Positions 1 to 8,066 of a DNA stretch of 46,770 nucleotides are shown piece by piece. Origin of the DNA: Thermomonas haemolytica. GTDB taxonomy: Bacteria; Pseudomonadota; Gammaproteobacteria; Xanthomonadales; Xanthomonadaceae. The notes beneath the pieces are model-generated. The model had not been told where the DNA came from. It did not search any database and saw only the letters and a program-made list of their open reading frames with translations. Position 1 is the stretch's first letter. Every line of letters begins with the position of its first letter. The translations under genes were made by a program, and so were the position numbers. Location: positions 1 through 46,770 of the forward strand of contig NZ_SMAP01000011.1 in NCBI RefSeq assembly GCF_004346265.1, read 5' to 3'.

Positions 1-51
1 ATCGGCCAGCTTGTAGTGCCTTGTCCCCTCGCACGAAGGGCATCGCTTCAT
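1..51 (-). CDS. Zinc-ribbon protein, N-terminus only (possible transposase)
   Basis: Seventeen codons are visible before the window ends, reading MKRCPSCEGTRHYKLAD. A GAGG-like ribosome binding site lies about nine bases upstream of the ATG. The CPxC pair followed by an aromatic-Lys-Leu-x-Asp segment resembles the first half of the zinc ribbons at the N-termini of several transposases (for example IS1595-type) and of some small regulators. The second Cys pair and any catalytic domain lie outside the window. The family is therefore an inference from one half motif. A short, non-expressed open frame cannot be excluded. Confidence 0.4.
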   Translation of the reverse strand, partial: MKRCPSCEGTRHYKLAD

Positions 52-101
52 GACCAAATCCTCGTTGATCTGGTCCGGTTTGGCTAGGAATTACCCAAAA
101 G

Positions 102-127
102 AAAACGCCGGCGCGGGCCGGCGTTTT
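102..127 (-). terminator. Rho-independent terminator of the H-NS gene
   Basis: A perfect 11-bp stem (AAAACGCCGGC with GCCGGCGTTTT) closes a 4-base loop. On the minus strand it is followed by TTTTCTTTT, a good U-tract, 41 bases after the H-NS stop codon. The A/T-flanked stem could also stop transcription on the plus strand. Confidence 0.78.
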
Positions 128-167
128 CCCTGTGCGCATGCGGGATCGGGTCCCGGTCGCGTCGCGA

Positions 168-539
168 TTACTTCTGGATCAGGAACTCTTCCAGCTTGCG
201 GCCCGCAGCCAGTTCCCCGGCCAGCCAGCGCGGCGGGCGCCCGCGGCCGGTCCAGGTTTCCTTTTCGTTCGCCGGATTGCGGTACTTCGGCGGCACCTTG
301 CCAGCGCTACGCTTGGCGGCGGCCTTGCGCGGCTTCTTCGCCGCGGCCGGCACGCTGCTACCGCCGGACTTGCCGTACAGCTCCTCGAAGGTCCAGCCGG
401 CGCTTTTCAGCAGTTTGGCCACCGCGGCCTTGGTTTGCGCGGCGGGCTTGCGCTTGGCCAGCAGTTTCTTGCGCTTGTTGGCGCGCGCGATCAGGGCGGC
501 CAGTTCCTGCGGGCTGAGAGTGTCGATATTCATGCTCAT
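168..539 (-). CDS. H-NS family nucleoid protein
   Basis: Small basic protein of 123 aa and a probable DNA-binding nucleoid organiser and silencer of AT-rich DNA. The N-terminal ~60 residues are helical and Lys/Arg/Ala-rich, fitting an oligomerisation domain. A linker rich in Ala, Lys and Arg follows (about 62-82). The C-terminus carries the H-NS DNA-binding signature: YRNPANEKETWTGRGRPP followed by WL. The length is normal for xanthomonad H-NS proteins (XrvA-like); the assignment to that subgroup is inference. Two in-frame ATGs (539 and 533) are possible and neither has a clear Shine-Dalgarno. The gene stands alone downstream of proS, with its own upstream inverted repeat and terminator. Confidence 0.9.
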   Translation of the reverse strand: MSMNIDTLSPQELAALIARANKRKKLLAKRKPAAQTKAAVAKLLKSAGWTFEELYGKSGGSSVPAAAKKPRKAAAKRSAGKVPPKYRNPANEKETWTGRGRPPRWLAGELAAGRKLEEFLIQK

Positions 540-557
540 GGTGGGTTTCGACTTTTT

Positions 558-613
558 GGAATGAAGGGAGTATCCAGTCCGTTGGATGCGCGGATCATAC
601 TCCGATTCATTCC
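558..613. promoter_or_regulatory. Interrupted inverted repeat over the H-NS gene promoter
   Basis: GGAATGAA (558-565) pairs with TTCATTCC (606-613), and GGAGTAT (567-573) pairs with ATACTCC (597-603). That makes 15 bp in two helices separated by a 1x2 internal loop. On the minus strand the span includes TATGAT (600-595), a plausible -10, and GATACT nearby. It is therefore likely to overlap the H-NS gene promoter or its 5' leader. An autoregulatory role is inference. Confidence 0.5.
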
Positions 614-627
614 ATCCGCGCAGATTC

Positions 628-655
628 TTCCGGGAATCCCGCGGGATTCCCGGAA
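628..655. terminator. 28-bp perfect palindrome downstream of proS
   Basis: TTCCGGGAATCCC (628-640), GC, then its exact complement (643-655). In RNA this gives a 12-bp hairpin with a 4-base loop about 30 bases after the proS stop. No U-tract follows, so it may be a weak or factor-assisted terminator, an mRNA 3'-end stabiliser, or a protein-binding palindrome. Confidence 0.5.
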
Positions 656-685
656 TATGCGTTCAGGAAGCCGTGGAGGCTGGGT

Positions 686-2395
686 TCAGGCGCGGAGCTT
701 TTCCAGCAGCGCGGCGCGGTCCAGCTGTTCGGATTCACTGGCGGTGCGCGCGCGGTATTCGAACGTGCCGGCATCCAGCCCGCGCGCGGAGACCACCACC
801 CGATGCGGAATGCCGATCAATTCGATATCCGCGAACATCGCGCCGGGGCGCAGGCCGCGGTCGTCGAGCGCGGCATCCAGCCCGGCCGCGTTCAATTCCG
901 CATACAGCGCTTCCGCCGCGGCGGTCACCGCCGGGTCATTCTTGGGATTGATCACGCATACCACCACCCGCCACGGCGCCATCGCCGGCGGCCACACGAT
1001 GCCGGCCGCGTCGTGGTTCTGCTCGATCGCCGCGGCCACGATCCGCGAGACGCCGATCCCGTAGCAGCCCATCGCCGGGGCCACAGCCTTGCCGGCCGCG
1101 TCCAGCACGCTGCAGTGCATCGCTTCGGAATACTTGCGGCCAAGCGCGAACACATGGCCGACCTCGATCCCGCGCGCCATCCGCAGCACGCCCTTGCCGT
1201 CCGGCGAGGGGTCCCCCTCGACCACGTTGCGGATGTCCGCCACTTCGGGTTCGGGCAGGTCGCGGCCCCAGTTGACGCCGGCCAGGTGGAATCCGGGCTT
1301 GTTGGCGCCGACCACGAAATCGGCCATCGCCGCCACCGTGCGGTCGGCGATCACCCGGATCGGCCGGCGCGGCTGCAGCGGGCCGAGGAAGCCCGGTTCG
1401 CAGCCGAGGTATTCCAGGATCTCCGCCTCGCTCGCCAGCCGGTAATCGGCCAGCCCCGGCAGTTTCGCCAGCTTGATTTCATTCACCACGTGGTCGCCGC
1501 GCACCAGCGCCAGGGTGAATTGCGGCGCGCCGTCGTCGCCCGTGCCCATCACCGCCACCGATTTCACCGTGCGCGCCAGCGGGATGCCCAGCAGCGCGGC
1601 GACGTCCTCGCAGGTTTTCTGCGTCGGGGTGGCGACTTCGCGCAGGGGTTCGCCCGCGGCCGCGCGCGGACCAGGCGCCACCGCTTCGGCCAGCTCCACG
1701 TTGGCCGCGAAATCGGAGGCATCGCTATAGGCCAGTGCGTCCTCGCCGGAATCGGCCAGGACCTGGAACTCGTGCGAGGCGCTGCCGCCGATCGCGCCGG
1801 TATCCGCCGCCACCGCGCGGAACTTCAGCCCCAGCCGGGTGAAGATGCGCGAATAGGCGTCGTACATGTTGCGGTATTCGACGCGCAGCGAATCCTCGTC
1901 GATATGGAAGGAATAGGCGTCCTTCATCAGGAATTCGCGCGCACGCATCACCCCGAAGCGCGGACGGATCTCGTCGCGGAACTTGGTGGTGATCTGGTAG
2001 AGATTCACCGGCAGCTGCTTGTAGCTGGAGAATTCCTGGCGGAAGAAATCGGTGACCGCTTCCTCGGCGGTCGGGGTGAAGCAGTATTCCTGCTCCTTGC
2101 GGTCGCGGATCTTCAGCAGCTGCGGGCCGAACTTCGCCCAGCGCCCGGTTTCCTCCCACAGCTCCTTCGGCTGCACCGAGGGCATCGCCATTTCGATCGC
2201 GCCAGCGCGGTCCATTTCCTCGCGCACCACGGCCTCCACCTTGCGCAGCACGCGCAGGCCCAGCGGCGACCAGGTGTACAGGCCGGCGGCCAGCTTGCGG
2301 ATCATGCCGGCCTTGAGCATCAGCTTGTGGCTGACGATCTCGGCTTCGGCCGGGGTTTCCTTTTCGGTGCGGAGGTGGAACTGCGACAGGCGCAT
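686..2395 (-). CDS. proS: Prolyl-tRNA synthetase
   Basis: Cytoplasmic class II aminoacyl-tRNA synthetase that charges tRNA-Pro; 569 aa, the usual length for the bacterial type that carries the inserted editing domain. The N-terminus [19 protein letters not shown] is typical. The motif 2 region includes [20 protein letters not shown], and the C-terminal class II motif 3 region includes CYGIGVSRI before the anticodon-binding domain. The editing (INS) domain occupies roughly residues 220-400. The frame stays open upstream to 2569, but the family start is the ATG at 2395. The extra upstream residues would run through an intergenic repeat. No clear Shine-Dalgarno precedes either start. Confidence 0.97.
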   Translation of the reverse strand: MRLSQFHLRTEKETPAEAEIVSHKLMLKAGMIRKLAAGLYTWSPLGLRVLRKVEAVVREEMDRAGAIEMAMPSVQPKELWEETGRWAKFGPQLLKIRDRKEQEYCFTPTAEEAVTDFFRQEFSSYKQLPVNLYQITTKFRDEIRPRFGVMRAREFLMKDAYSFHIDEDSLRVEYRNMYDAYSRIFTRLGLKFRAVAADTGAIGGSASHEFQVLADSGEDALAYSDASDFAANVELAEAVAPGPRAAAGEPLREVATPTQKTCEDVAALLGIPLARTVKSVAVMGTGDDGAPQFTLALVRGDHVVNEIKLAKLPGLADYRLASEAEILEYLGCEPGFLGPLQPRRPIRVIADRTVAAMADFVVGANKPGFHLAGVNWGRDLPEPEVADIRNVVEGDPSPDGKGVLRMARGIEVGHVFALGRKYSEAMHCSVLDAAGKAVAPAMGCYGIGVSRIVAAAIEQNHDAAGIVWPPAMAPWRVVVCVINPKNDPAVTAAAEALYAELNAAGLDAALDDRGLRPGAMFADIELIGIPHRVVVSARGLDAGTFEYRARTASESEQLDRAALLEKLRA

Positions 2396-2500
2396 GCGGA
2401 GGACTTCGACACGGGGCGGAACGCGCATTTTGCCATGCGCGCGCACCGTGGACCCTGCGAGCGTCCACCCTGGGCCTGCGGAAGGGCGTGCAGGGCGGGT

Positions 2501-2539
2501 ATCCCGTCCGTGGTTCGACAGGCTCACCACGAACGGGAT
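2501..2539. repeat. Xanthomonad-type intergenic palindromic repeat
   Basis: Between proS and the DUF4124 gene lies an imperfect palindrome: ATCCCGT (2501) with ACGGGAT, and an inner GTGGT with ACCAC, around TTCGACAGGCTC. It is a diverged copy of the element repeated at 5003-5120. The rest of the 251-base gap 2396-2646 shows no gene that I can support. Confidence 0.6.
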
Positions 2540-2646
2540 GCGGCTCCCCCGGCGACAGGCGTGTCGCATTCCACGTGCGGGGGTATGGCGCGCCGCGAAC
2601 GGGGGATGGTCTGTGCGCGAACCGGGCTGGACGGGCGCCCGCGCGA

Positions 2647-2916
2647 TCAGCGCGTGCCGTCGACCTCGATGCCGTCCTTCGGGGTCTTGCGGATGCGCTC
2701 GTAGCGGTGGTTCTTCGGCGGTTCGTCGCTGACGTGCAACGTGCCGTCGTCGTCGCGCCAGCGGTACAGCGCGTCTGCGCGCTCGGCCTGGATCGCCGCG
2801 GCCTCGGCGGCGGCCTCGCGCTCATGCGCCCGCCGCGGCATCTCGACCGTGTACCACCAGCGGGCCGCGGCCGCCGCGGCCACCGCCAGCAGCACCATCC
2901 AGAACCACTGCTTCAT
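2647..2916 (-). CDS. Membrane-anchored DUF4124 protein
   Basis: Protein of 89 aa. An N-terminal hydrophobic segment (about residues 3-19, ending in RWWYTV) should act as a signal anchor. A short Ala/Glu-rich helix follows. The C-terminal segment [18 protein letters not shown] matches the DUF4124 core (Y-x-W-x-D-x-x-G-x-x-x-x-[ST]-D-x-P-P). DUF4124 proteins are common envelope proteins of unknown function in proteobacteria. The start lies 7 bases after the stop of the second DUF4124 gene, so the two form an operon. Function unknown. Confidence 0.8.
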   Translation of the reverse strand: MKQWFWMVLLAVAAAAAARWWYTVEMPRRAHEREAAAEAAAIQAERADALYRWRDDDGTLHVSDEPPKNHRYERIRKTPKDGIEVDGTR

Positions 2917-2923
2917 ACGGGCC

Positions 2924-3316
2924 TCAGGACTTGCCCGGCGGGCAGAACGCCTTCACCGCGGCCGCGTTCAGCTCGGTCTGGGCCTTGCGCTCGTCGGCGC
3001 TGAGGTTGCGGTCGGGCTTGCCGTCGCCGTTGCTGTCGTAGCCGATCGGCTCCCCGCTCTGCAGGCGCTTGAGATTGGCGCGGGCATTGGTGCACTGCTC
3101 GCTCTCGGCGGCCTGCTTGGGCTCGCTGGGCGCGGTGGTGCCGGTGCGTACGTCGATGTCGCGGGTCTGGTGGGCGCTGCTGGGCGGGGTGTCGGTGTAG
3201 TGGGTGACGCCGCTGGCGTCCTTCCACTGGTACACGCGCTGCTGCTGCTGGGCCGTGGCCGGCGCGGCCAGCGCGGCGGCCAGCACGGACAGGACGAGGA
3301 AACGGGCGAGGGTCAT
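2924..3316 (-). CDS. Secreted DUF4124 protein with EF-hand-like loop
   Basis: Protein of 130 aa starting at an ATG with GGAG seven bases upstream. A cleavable signal peptide (about residues 1-22, ending ALAAPATAQ) indicates export to the periplasm. The DUF4124 core YQWKDASGVTHYTDTPP follows at about 28-44. Further on, YDSNGDGKPDRNLSADE has the spacing of acidic residues of an EF-hand/dockerin-like calcium loop. Two Cys residues (near 75 and 125) could form a disulfide. First gene of a two-gene operon, divergent from pssA. Function unknown; calcium binding is inference. Confidence 0.8.
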   Translation of the reverse strand: MTLARFLVLSVLAAALAAPATAQQQQRVYQWKDASGVTHYTDTPPSSAHQTRDIDVRTGTTAPSEPKQAAESEQCTNARANLKRLQSGEPIGYDSNGDGKPDRNLSADERKAQTELNAAAVKAFCPPGKS

Positions 3317-3376
3317 GGCGGGCTCCGGGGGAATGCCGGCCGATTGCAGCACCGCGCCGGCTCCACCGCAACCCCG

Positions 3377-3382
3377 TAAACT
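3377..3382 (+). promoter_or_regulatory. -10 element of pssA, leaderless spacing
   Basis: TAAACT followed by exactly six bases (GGGGTC) and then the pssA ATG at 3389. Transcription would be expected to begin at or next to the A of the start codon. No convincing -35 is visible at 17 bases. No Shine-Dalgarno could fit. Confidence 0.5.
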
Positions 3383-3388
3383 GGGGTC

Positions 3389-4165
3389 ATGGATGAAAAT
3401 CTCGACCCTTCGCCGCGCCCGCGCGGCCGCGGCATCTACCTGCTGCCCAACCTGTTCACCACCGGCGCCCTGTTCGGCGGGTTCTATTCGATCATCGCCG
3501 CCTCGCAGGGGCGCATCGAGGCGGCCTGCATCGCGATCTTCATTTCCGCGGTGCTGGACGGGCTGGACGGCCGGGTCGCGCGGCTGACCAACACCCAGAG
3601 CGAATTCGGGGTGCAGTACGACTCGCTGTCCGACCTGATCAGCTTCGGCATGGCCCCGGCCATGCTGATGTACCACTGGGCGCTGGTGTCGCTGAAGCTG
3701 GACGGGCCCACCCTGGGCAAGATCGGCTGGCTGGGCGCGTTCCTGTACGCGGCCTGCGCGGCGCTGCGGCTGGCGCGGTTCAACAGCCAGGTGGGCACGG
3801 TGGACAAGCGCTGGTTCATCGGCCTGGCCAGCCCCGCTGCGGCCGGGCTGGTGGCCAGCTTCGTCTGGGTCTGCCACGAGTTCGGCGCTTCCGGGGTGGA
3901 ACTGCGCTACGCCGCGCTGGCGGTGGCGGTGGTGGCCGGCCTGCTGATGGTCAGCCGCATCCGCTACAACAGCTTCAAGGGCAGCCGCCAGGGGCCGAAA
4001 GCCGACCGCGTGCCGTTCTTCGTGCTGGTGCTGGTGCTGGCGGGATTGATCGCGCTGTGGGTCGCCCCGGCGATCACCCTGCTCGGCGGCACCACCCTGT
4101 ATGCGCTGTCCGGCCCGCTGCTGTGGTTCAAGCGCCGGCGCCTGCCGCCGGAGGTCGCCGGTTGA
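3389..4165 (+). CDS. pssA: CDP-diacylglycerol-serine O-phosphatidyltransferase
   Basis: Inner-membrane enzyme that makes phosphatidylserine from CDP-diacylglycerol and serine, the precursor of phosphatidylethanolamine; 258 aa. The CDP-alcohol phosphotransferase motif is complete: DGLDGRVAR starting at Asp57, then GVQYDSLSD, giving D-G-x2-A-R-x8-G-x3-D-x3-D. It is followed by the SFGMAPA segment typical of the family. About eight hydrophobic segments are visible. The stop codon overlaps the TTG start of the next gene. The hexamer TAAACT six bases upstream suggests a leaderless mRNA. Confidence 0.95.
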   Translation: MDENLDPSPRPRGRGIYLLPNLFTTGALFGGFYSIIAASQGRIEAACIAIFISAVLDGLDGRVARLTNTQSEFGVQYDSLSDLISFGMAPAMLMYHWALVSLKLDGPTLGKIGWLGAFLYAACAALRLARFNSQVGTVDKRWFIGLASPAAAGLVASFVWVCHEFGASGVELRYAALAVAVVAGLLMVSRIRYNSFKGSRQGPKADRVPFFVLVLVLAGLIALWVAPAITLLGGTTLYALSGPLLWFKRRRLPPEVAG

Positions 4166-4485
4166 GTTGGGATCCGTTCCAGCGCGCGGTGCTGGCCGAG
4201 CTCGGCCACGACGCCTACCGGGTGGCCGTGGCGCCGTCGGGCAGCGCGCCGGTTGCCGTGGCGGGGCAATCCGCGCCGGAGGAGGCCGGGTCGGGCGCCG
4301 GCATGGAGATCGATGCCCGCGATGCCGCCCTGCTGGCGAAGCTGGCGCAGGCGGCGCGGCTGTCGCCGCAGACGCTGCGGGCGCAGGCCGGGATCGCCGA
4401 CCTGCTGCCGCGGTTGCGCACCGATCCGGCAGCCAAGCGGGCGCTGTGGCCGCGCCTGCGCGCCCTGCGCCGGGGCCGCGCATGA
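4162..4485 (+). CDS. holD: Probable divergent DNA polymerase III psi subunit (HolD)
   Basis: Protein of 107 aa beginning at a TTG that overlaps the pssA stop (TTGA). GGAGG at 4150-4154 sits seven bases upstream, which decides this start. It is not similar enough to any family to be named on sequence alone. However, the N-terminus (FQRAVLAELGHDAYRVA) has the pattern of the psi segment that contacts chi in E. coli (L-x2-L-G-x4-W-x-L-R), and LAKLAQAARLSPQTL resembles the psi helix ending in VSPDQVL. The gene overlaps rimI by ATGA, exactly the holD-rimI arrangement of E. coli. Its partner holC is 3.6 kb away. The call rests on synteny plus faint motifs. Confidence 0.6.
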   Translation: MSWDPFQRAVLAELGHDAYRVAVAPSGSAPVAVAGQSAPEEAGSGAGMEIDARDAALLAKLAQAARLSPQTLRAQAGIADLLPRLRTDPAAKRALWPRLRALRRGRA

Positions 4486-4970
4486 GCACCGCGGCCGAGG
4501 CCTATGCCGCCGCGGCCCAACCCGGGCTGCGGCCCATGCGCGAGGCCGACCTCGAGGCGGTGATGGCGATCGAGCGCCGCGCCTATCCATTCCCGTGGAC
4601 GCCCGGCATCTTCCGCGACTGCCTGCGCGCCGGCTATGCGATGTGGGTGCTCGAGTGCGCGGACGGCGGGCTGGCCGGCTACGGCGTGCTCAGCATCGCC
4701 GCCGACGAGGCGCATGTGCTGAACCTGTGCACCGCGCCCGGGCACGAGGGCCGCGGCCTCGGCCGGCGCATGCTGCAGGCGCTGCTGAAGATCGCGCGCG
4801 GCCACGGCGCGCAGCGGGTGTTCCTCGAAGTGCGGCCGTCCAACCGGCGCGCGATCGAGCTCTACCAGCGCAGCGGCTTCAACGAGATCGGGCGCCGCCC
4901 GCGCTACTACCCGGCGGTCGGCGGCCGCGAGGACGCGATCGTGATGGCGATGGAGCTGTTGCCGGACTGA
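4482..4970 (+). CDS. rimI: Ribosomal protein S18 alanine N-acetyltransferase
   Basis: Cytoplasmic GNAT-fold enzyme, 162 aa, that acetylates the N-terminal alanine of ribosomal protein S18. The GNAT motif B-like start LRPMREADLEAVMAIE, the substrate segment RRAYPFPWTPGIFRDCL and the acetyl-CoA loop GHEGRGLGRRMLQ are present. The C-terminal SNRRAIELYQRSGF, with GRRPRYYP after it, is typical of RimI. The start ATG overlaps the stop of the putative holD gene. Residues 1-14 form an Ala-rich tail not seen in E. coli RimI. Confidence 0.93.
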   Translation: MSTAAEAYAAAAQPGLRPMREADLEAVMAIERRAYPFPWTPGIFRDCLRAGYAMWVLECADGGLAGYGVLSIAADEAHVLNLCTAPGHEGRGLGRRMLQALLKIARGHGAQRVFLEVRPSNRRAIELYQRSGFNEIGRRPRYYPAVGGREDAIVMAMELLPD

Positions 4971-5002
4971 TCGCGCCGGGTGCGCGGGCCGCGCCCGTTC
5001 AT

Positions 5003-5120
5003 CCTTCGACAGGCTCAGGACGAACGGGCTCTCGACTTCAACAGGCTTAGGACGAACGGCTTCGTGCCCCGGCAGGCGCGGGACGAGCGGGCTTCAGCCT
5101 CCGACAGGCGCAGGACGCAG
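5003..5120. repeat. Four-copy 31/32-bp degenerate tandem repeat
   Basis: Four copies of a CAGG-x-[TC]-[CT]-[AG]-GGACGA-like core start at 5010, 5042, 5073 and 5105, so the spacing is 32, 31 and 32 bases. Copy 1 (TTCGACAGGCTCAGGACGAA) is closest to the element widespread in xanthomonads, and later copies are increasingly diverged. The cluster fills most of the 170-base gap between the convergent rimI and valS genes. A fifth, isolated relative is at 2501-2539. Confidence 0.75.
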
Positions 5121-5135
5121 GTGTGGCCTGCGTCC
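5113..5135. terminator. Hairpin between convergent rimI and valS
   Basis: GGACGCAGG (5113-5121) pairs perfectly with CCTGCGTCC (5127-5135) around TGTGG. It begins inside the last repeat copy and ends six bases from the valS stop codon. There is no U-tract on either strand, so terminator function is only plausible. Confidence 0.45.
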
Positions 5136-5140
5136 CGGGA

Positions 5141-8056
5141 TCACCCCAACCGCGCGCGCTGTTCGGCCAGTGCGGCGAGCTTGGTGCTCCAGTCGGCCAG
5201 GCGCTGGCGTTCCTGTTCCACCACCGCCTCCGGTACGCCGGGGCCGAACCTGGCCAGCTTGGCCTCGCTCTTGGCCTTCTCCGCGCCCACCTTGGTCAGC
5301 TCCTTGTCCAGGCGCGCGCGCTCGGCGTCGAGGTCCACCAGCCCTTCCAGCGGCACGAACAGCTGCAGCTCGCCGACCACCGCCGGCGCGGCGGCCGGTG
5401 GCTCGCCGGTGATCGCCTCGACCCGCTCCAGCTTGCACAGGAAGCGCAGCGGGGCGTCGAAGCGGGCGATGCGCGCCGCATCCTCGGCGTTGCCGCCGCG
5501 CACCAGCAGGGCCACCTGCTTGGCCGGCGACACGCCGAGCTCGCTGCGGATGCGGCGAACCGCGCCGATCATCGCCTTCAGCCACTCGATGTCGGCCTCG
5601 GCCTGCGCGTAGGCGCCGGCATCGATCGCGCCGGGCTGCGGGTACGGCTGCAGCATCAGGCTGCCCGACTTGCCGAGCCGGGGCGCGACCGCCTGCCACA
5701 GCTCCTCGGTGATGAACGGGATCAGCGGGTGCAGCAGGCGCAGCAGGGCCTCCAGCACATAGACCAGCGTGTGGCGGGTGCTGTGGGCGGCCTCGGCATC
5801 GTCGCTGTTGAGCGCGGGCTTGGCCAGCTCCAGGAACCAGTCGCAGACCTGGTTCCAGGTGAACTCGTACAGGCACTGCGCCAGCAGGTCGAAGCGGTAG
5901 CTGGCGAAATGCGCGGCGGCCTCGGCGCAGGTGCGGTCGAGCTGGGCGAGGATCCAGCGCTCGGCGTCGGTCTGCGGCTGCGGCGCGCCGGCGAACGTGG
6001 CCTCGCCGACGTTCATCAGCGCGAAGCGCGTCGCGTTCCACAGCTTGTTGCAGAAGTTCTTGTAGCCCTCGGCGCGCGCGAGGTCGAACTTGATGTCGCG
6101 GCCCGGGCCGGCCAGCGCGGCCATGGTGAAGCGCAGGGCATCGGCGCCGTGCGGGTTGATGCCGTTCGGGAATTCCTTGCGGGTGGCCTTCTCGATCTTC
6201 TCGGCCATCTTCGGCTGCATCAGCCCGGTGGTGCGCTTGGCCACCAGCGCATCCGCGCTGATGCCGTCGATGATGTCCAGCGGGTCGAGGATGTTGCCCT
6301 TCGACTTCGACATCTTCTGGCCGTCCTTGTCGCGCACCAGGCCGGTGATGTACACGTCGCGGAACGGCACCCGGCCGGTGAGCGCGTCGGTCATCATGAT
6401 CATCCGCGCCACCCAGAAGAAGATGATGTCGAAGCCGGTGACCAGCACATTGCTCGGCAGGTGGGCATCGAACCCGCGCTCGCGCATGGCCTGTGCGTCA
6501 GGCCAGCCCAAGGTCGAGAACGGGAACATCGCCGAGGAGAACCAGGTCTCCAGTACGTCCGCGTCCTGCCGCAGCGGCGCATCGCCCAGGCCGTGCTTTG
6601 CGCGCACCTCGGCCTCGCTGCGGCCGACATAGATCTTGCCGGTCTCGTCGAACCACGCCGGGATGCGGTGGCCCCACCAGAGCTGGCGGCTGATCGTCCA
6701 GTCCTGGATGTTCTCCAGCCAGTGGCGGTAGGTGTTGATCCAGTTCGGCGGGACGAACTTCACCTCGCCGGACTCCACCAGTTCGAGACCACGCTTGGCG
6801 AGGCCGTCCATCTTCACGAACCACTGGTCGGTGAGGAAGGGCTCGATCACCTGGCCGCTGCGGTCGCCGCGCGGCACCTGCAGCCGGTGCGGCTTGATTT
6901 CGACCAGCAGGCCGGCGGCCTCGAGGTCGGCCACGATCACCTTGCGCGCGTCGAAGCGGTCGAGGCCCTGGTACTTTTCTGGGATTCCGATATCTCCAGC
7001 AAGATCAGTTACGGAGAAGGCGCGGTTGCGATTCTCCCATCGATTGCTGGTCGTCATGTTCATGTGCCAGTCGGAAGCGGCATTGCTTACGATCTTGGCT
7101 TCTTTTGTGAAGATGTTAATCAGTCCGAGGCCGTGGCGCTGGCCCACCGCGTAGTCGTTGAAGTCGTGCGCCGGGGTCACCTTCACCACGCCGGTGCCGA
7201 AGTCGCGGTCCACGTAGGCGTCGGTGATGACCGGGATGCGGCGGCCGGTCAGCGGCAGCCGGATGGCCTTGCCGTGCAGGTCGAGGTAGCGCGGGTCTTC
7301 CGGATGCACCATCACCGCGCTGTCGCCGAGCATGGTCTCGGGGCGGGTGGTGGCCACCACCACGTAGTCGCGCACTTCGCGCAGGGTTTCGTGGCCGTCG
7401 GCGTCGTGCTCGACGTATTCGAAGGTGGCGCCGTCGGCCAGCGGGTAGCGGATCGACCACAGGTGGCCGTTTTCTTCCTCGTTGACTACCTCGAGGTCGG
7501 AGATCGCGGTCTGCAGCACCGGGTCCCAGTTGACCAGGCGCTGGCCGCGGTAGATCAGGCCCTGCTCGTACAGGCGCACGAAGGCCTCGGTGACCGCCGC
7601 GCTGGCCATCGGGTCCATGGTGAACACGCTGCGCGACCAGTCGCCGGACGCGCCCAGGCGGCGCATCTGGCGCTCGATGGTGTCGCCGCTGTGCTGCTTC
7701 CACTCCCACACTTTTTCGATGAACTTCTCGCGTCCCAGCGAATCGCGGGTCTCGCCCTTGCCCTCGATGGCGAGGTTGCGGCTGACCACCATCTCGGTGG
7801 CGATGCCGGCGTGGTCGGTGCCCATCTGCCACAGGGTGCGGTAGCCGCGCATGCGGTGGTAGCGGATCAGCGCATCCTGCAGGGTGTGCTGGAACGCATG
7901 GCCCATGTGCAGGGTGCCGGTGACGTTCGGCGGCGGCAGCAGGATGGTGTAGGCCGGGCCGTCGCCCTGCGGTGCGAACGCGCCGCTGGCCTCCCACTGC
8001 TGGTACAGGCGGGATTCGAAGGACTTGGGGTCGTAGCCGGGGGCGAGGGATGTCAT
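5141..8056 (-). CDS. valS: Valyl-tRNA synthetase
   Basis: Class I aminoacyl-tRNA synthetase for valine, 971 aa from the ATG at 8056; the ATG at 8092 would overlap holC and adds non-family residues. The HIGH-type motif is [15 protein letters not shown] (HMGH) near residue 35, and the KMSKS motif is present in [11 protein letters not shown]. The CP1 editing domain carries [10 protein letters not shown] and [10 protein letters not shown] coiled-coil arm rich in Arg/Glu forms the C-terminus. Codons for about residues 309-362 are anomalous: 79 of 160 bases at 6971-7130 are G or C, with many A/T-ending codons, in a region that is length-variable in the family. The gene lies directly after holC, as in E. 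coli. Confidence 0.97.
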   Translation of the reverse strand: MTSLAPGYDPKSFESRLYQQWEASGAFAPQGDGPAYTILLPPPNVTGTLHMGHAFQHTLQDALIRYHRMRGYRTLWQMGTDHAGIATEMVVSRNLAIEGKGETRDSLGREKFIEKVWEWKQHSGDTIERQMRRLGASGDWSRSVFTMDPMASAAVTEAFVRLYEQGLIYRGQRLVNWDPVLQTAISDLEVVNEEENGHLWSIRYPLADGATFEYVEHDADGHETLREVRDYVVVATTRPETMLGDSAVMVHPEDPRYLDLHGKAIRLPLTGRRIPVITDAYVDRDFGTGVVKVTPAHDFNDYAVGQRHGLGLINIFTKEAKIVSNAASDWHMNMTTSNRWENRNRAFSVTDLAGDIGIPEKYQGLDRFDARKVIVADLEAAGLLVEIKPHRLQVPRGDRSGQVIEPFLTDQWFVKMDGLAKRGLELVESGEVKFVPPNWINTYRHWLENIQDWTISRQLWWGHRIPAWFDETGKIYVGRSEAEVRAKHGLGDAPLRQDADVLETWFSSAMFPFSTLGWPDAQAMRERGFDAHLPSNVLVTGFDIIFFWVARMIMMTDALTGRVPFRDVYITGLVRDKDGQKMSKSKGNILDPLDIIDGISADALVAKRTTGLMQPKMAEKIEKATRKEFPNGINPHGADALRFTMAALAGPGRDIKFDLARAEGYKNFCNKLWNATRFALMNVGEATFAGAPQPQTDAERWILAQLDRTCAEAAAHFASYRFDLLAQCLYEFTWNQVCDWFLELAKPALNSDDAEAAHSTRHTLVYVLEALLRLLHPLIPFITEELWQAVAPRLGKSGSLMLQPYPQPGAIDAGAYAQAEADIEWLKAMIGAVRRIRSELGVSPAKQVALLVRGGNAEDAARIARFDAPLRFLCKLERVEAITGEPPAAAPAVVGELQLFVPLEGLVDLDAERARLDKELTKVGAEKAKSEAKLARFGPGVPEAVVEQERQRLADWSTKLAALAEQRARLG

Positions 8057-8066
8057 TGCGGCGGGA

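Noticed and set aside
2395-2569. N-terminally extended proS starting at 2569
   Set aside because: The extension reads through the palindromic repeat and is unlike any ProRS N-terminus. The family start is at 2395.
803-2704. A 633-codon plus-strand frame opposite proS
   Set aside because: It is antisense to a complete proS, with no recognisable family and His/Arg/Gln-rich composition.
5003-5120. Possible small CRISPR array
   Set aside because: The period is only 31/32 bp, the units are degenerate across their whole length, and there are no unique spacers of about 30 bp and no cas genes.
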